DNA of 64,000 nt, taken from NCBI RefSeq assembly GCF_007786445.1, contig NZ_VNJI01000036.1, positions 1 to 64,000 on the forward strand, in the 5' to 3' direction. Source of the DNA: Paenibacillus cremeus (lineage in GTDB: Bacteria; Bacillota; Bacilli; Paenibacillales; NBRC-103111). The position numbers and the translations under genes were made by a program. Below are positions 63,507 through 64,000 of the stretch, one piece after another. The notes beneath the pieces were generated by a model, which did not search any database, was not told where the DNA came from, and saw only the letters and a list, made by a program, of their open reading frames with translations. Each line of letters starts with the position of its first letter. The first letter of the stretch is position 1.

Positions 63507-64000
63507 TTATTTTTTCTTATATGGGTTGCCAACCTGGTTTTTCAGGTCGGTTTCCGCTTGCTTTAGAATTTGATCAAGGGTTCCGCCGCCGGTCAAATAC
63601 TTGGATAAGGCTTCGTTCATCGTCGATCTCTCCAAATCTGCTGCGGGACTAAAGCTGAACACTTTTACTTTTTCCAATGCCTTAGCTTCCGTTTGTGGCA
63701 GAGTCGCACCGAAGAACTTATGCGGCTGTGTAATTTGCGGATCCTGCAGTGCATCTTTCAGGATCGGTGTGATCGAACGGATTTCATTCAAAGCAAGTGC
63801 GCCTTGTTTGGTGAGCAGCAGTTTGCTCAGTACTTCTTTCGCTTCCTTCTTATGCTTTCCTTTGGCTGGAATAACAAAGATCGAGCCGCCGGCTTCACTG
63901 CCTCCGTCCGCATCGGCTAATATCGGCCATTCCGCAGTGGCCCACTTGCCTGCTTGATCTGGGGCATATTTGGGAAGGAAGTTCTTAAACCAGTTGGAGA
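63507..64000 (-). CDS. ABC transporter sugar-binding protein, C-terminal part (cut by window edge)
   Basis: The frame is open from base 64000 down to the stop at 63507, giving about 164 residues. WFKNFLPKYAPDQAGKWATA, GGSEAGGSIFVIPAKGKHKK and EAKEVLSKLLLTKQGALALN are the C-terminal lobe of cluster-1 solute-binding proteins. The N-terminus with the lipobox lies outside. It begins a third binding protein-permease-permease operon, again without an ATPase gene. Its closeness to the PL6-PL7 gene suggests uptake of alginate oligomers. Confidence 0.85.
   Translation of the reverse strand, partial: SNWFKNFLPKYAPDQAGKWATAEWPILADADGGSEAGGSIFVIPAKGKHKKEAKEVLSKLLLTKQGALALNEIRSITPILKDALQDPQITQPHKFFGATLPQTEAKALEKVKVFSFSPAADLERSTMNEALSKYLTGGGTLDQILKQAETDLKNQVGNPYKKK

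Noticed and set aside
1-64000. CRISPR arrays, tRNA or rRNA genes
   Set aside because: No regularly spaced direct repeats of CRISPR size, no cloverleaf with TTCGANTC arm, and no rRNA signatures were seen on either strand.

Overview
The window looks like chromosomal DNA of a spore-forming, Gram-positive bacterium of the Paenibacillus type. The evidence is a tricistronic gerK-type germinant receptor, a YtaF-like sporulation protein, a broken CwlJ-like cortex hydrolase, an S-layer homology (SLH) remnant, M-box and ydaO-type riboswitches, strong AGGAGG-type ribosome sites, and several sugar ABC transporters paired with YesM/AraC two-component systems. No rRNA, tRNA or CRISPR array was found.

Layout. 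The left edge cuts an IS4-family transposase. Positions 0.4-7.5 kb hold household and envelope genes: small membrane and secreted proteins, an NlpC/P60 hydrolase, ytaF, a polysaccharide deacetylase, a RodA/FtsW protein, CorA, and an M-box riboswitch in front of a DUF1003 gene. Positions 7.5-11.4 kb are sparse: a decayed stalk-domain gene, a phosphodiester glycosidase-like protein, and a short SRP-type RNA whose terminator loop is split by a 129-bp MITE. Positions 11.4-16.6 kb hold small accessory enzymes, a broken MFS transporter and a LysR regulator. The gerKA-gerKC-gerKB operon fills 16.9-20.7 kb.

Carbohydrate islands. Positions 21.4-29.6 kb form a G/C-richer operon-like block: sensor kinase, AraC regulator, lipoprotein, an unrecognised TIM-barrel protein, two permeases and a flavin oxidoreductase. 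A PL7 alginate-lyase-like protein follows at 30.4 kb, and a 1618-residue secreted beta-helix protein at 31.8 kb. A second kinase/regulator/ABC set lies at 40.7-46.6 kb, a 2476-residue protein carrying both a PL6 and a PL7 lyase domain at 53.8-61.2 kb, and a third ABC set on the minus strand at 61.7-64 kb. Together they suggest extracellular depolymerisation of alginate or a related uronate polymer, uptake of oligomers, and control by ligand-sensing kinases plus CcpA-type catabolite repression (cre-like sites precede several of these genes). No intracellular unsaturated-uronate catabolic genes are in view.

Gene graveyard. Between about 37.6 and 53.6 kb there is an apparently intact IS110-family element and many broken genes (cwlJ-like, UlaG-like, YncE-like, chrB-like, kinase N-terminus), interleaved with at least six copies of a palindromic repeat built on TGACAAGAACTT and bounded by GTCGGG/CCCGAC. 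Intact genes in this stretch are chrA, an alpha/beta hydrolase and a second NlpC/P60 hydrolase under a c-di-AMP riboswitch.
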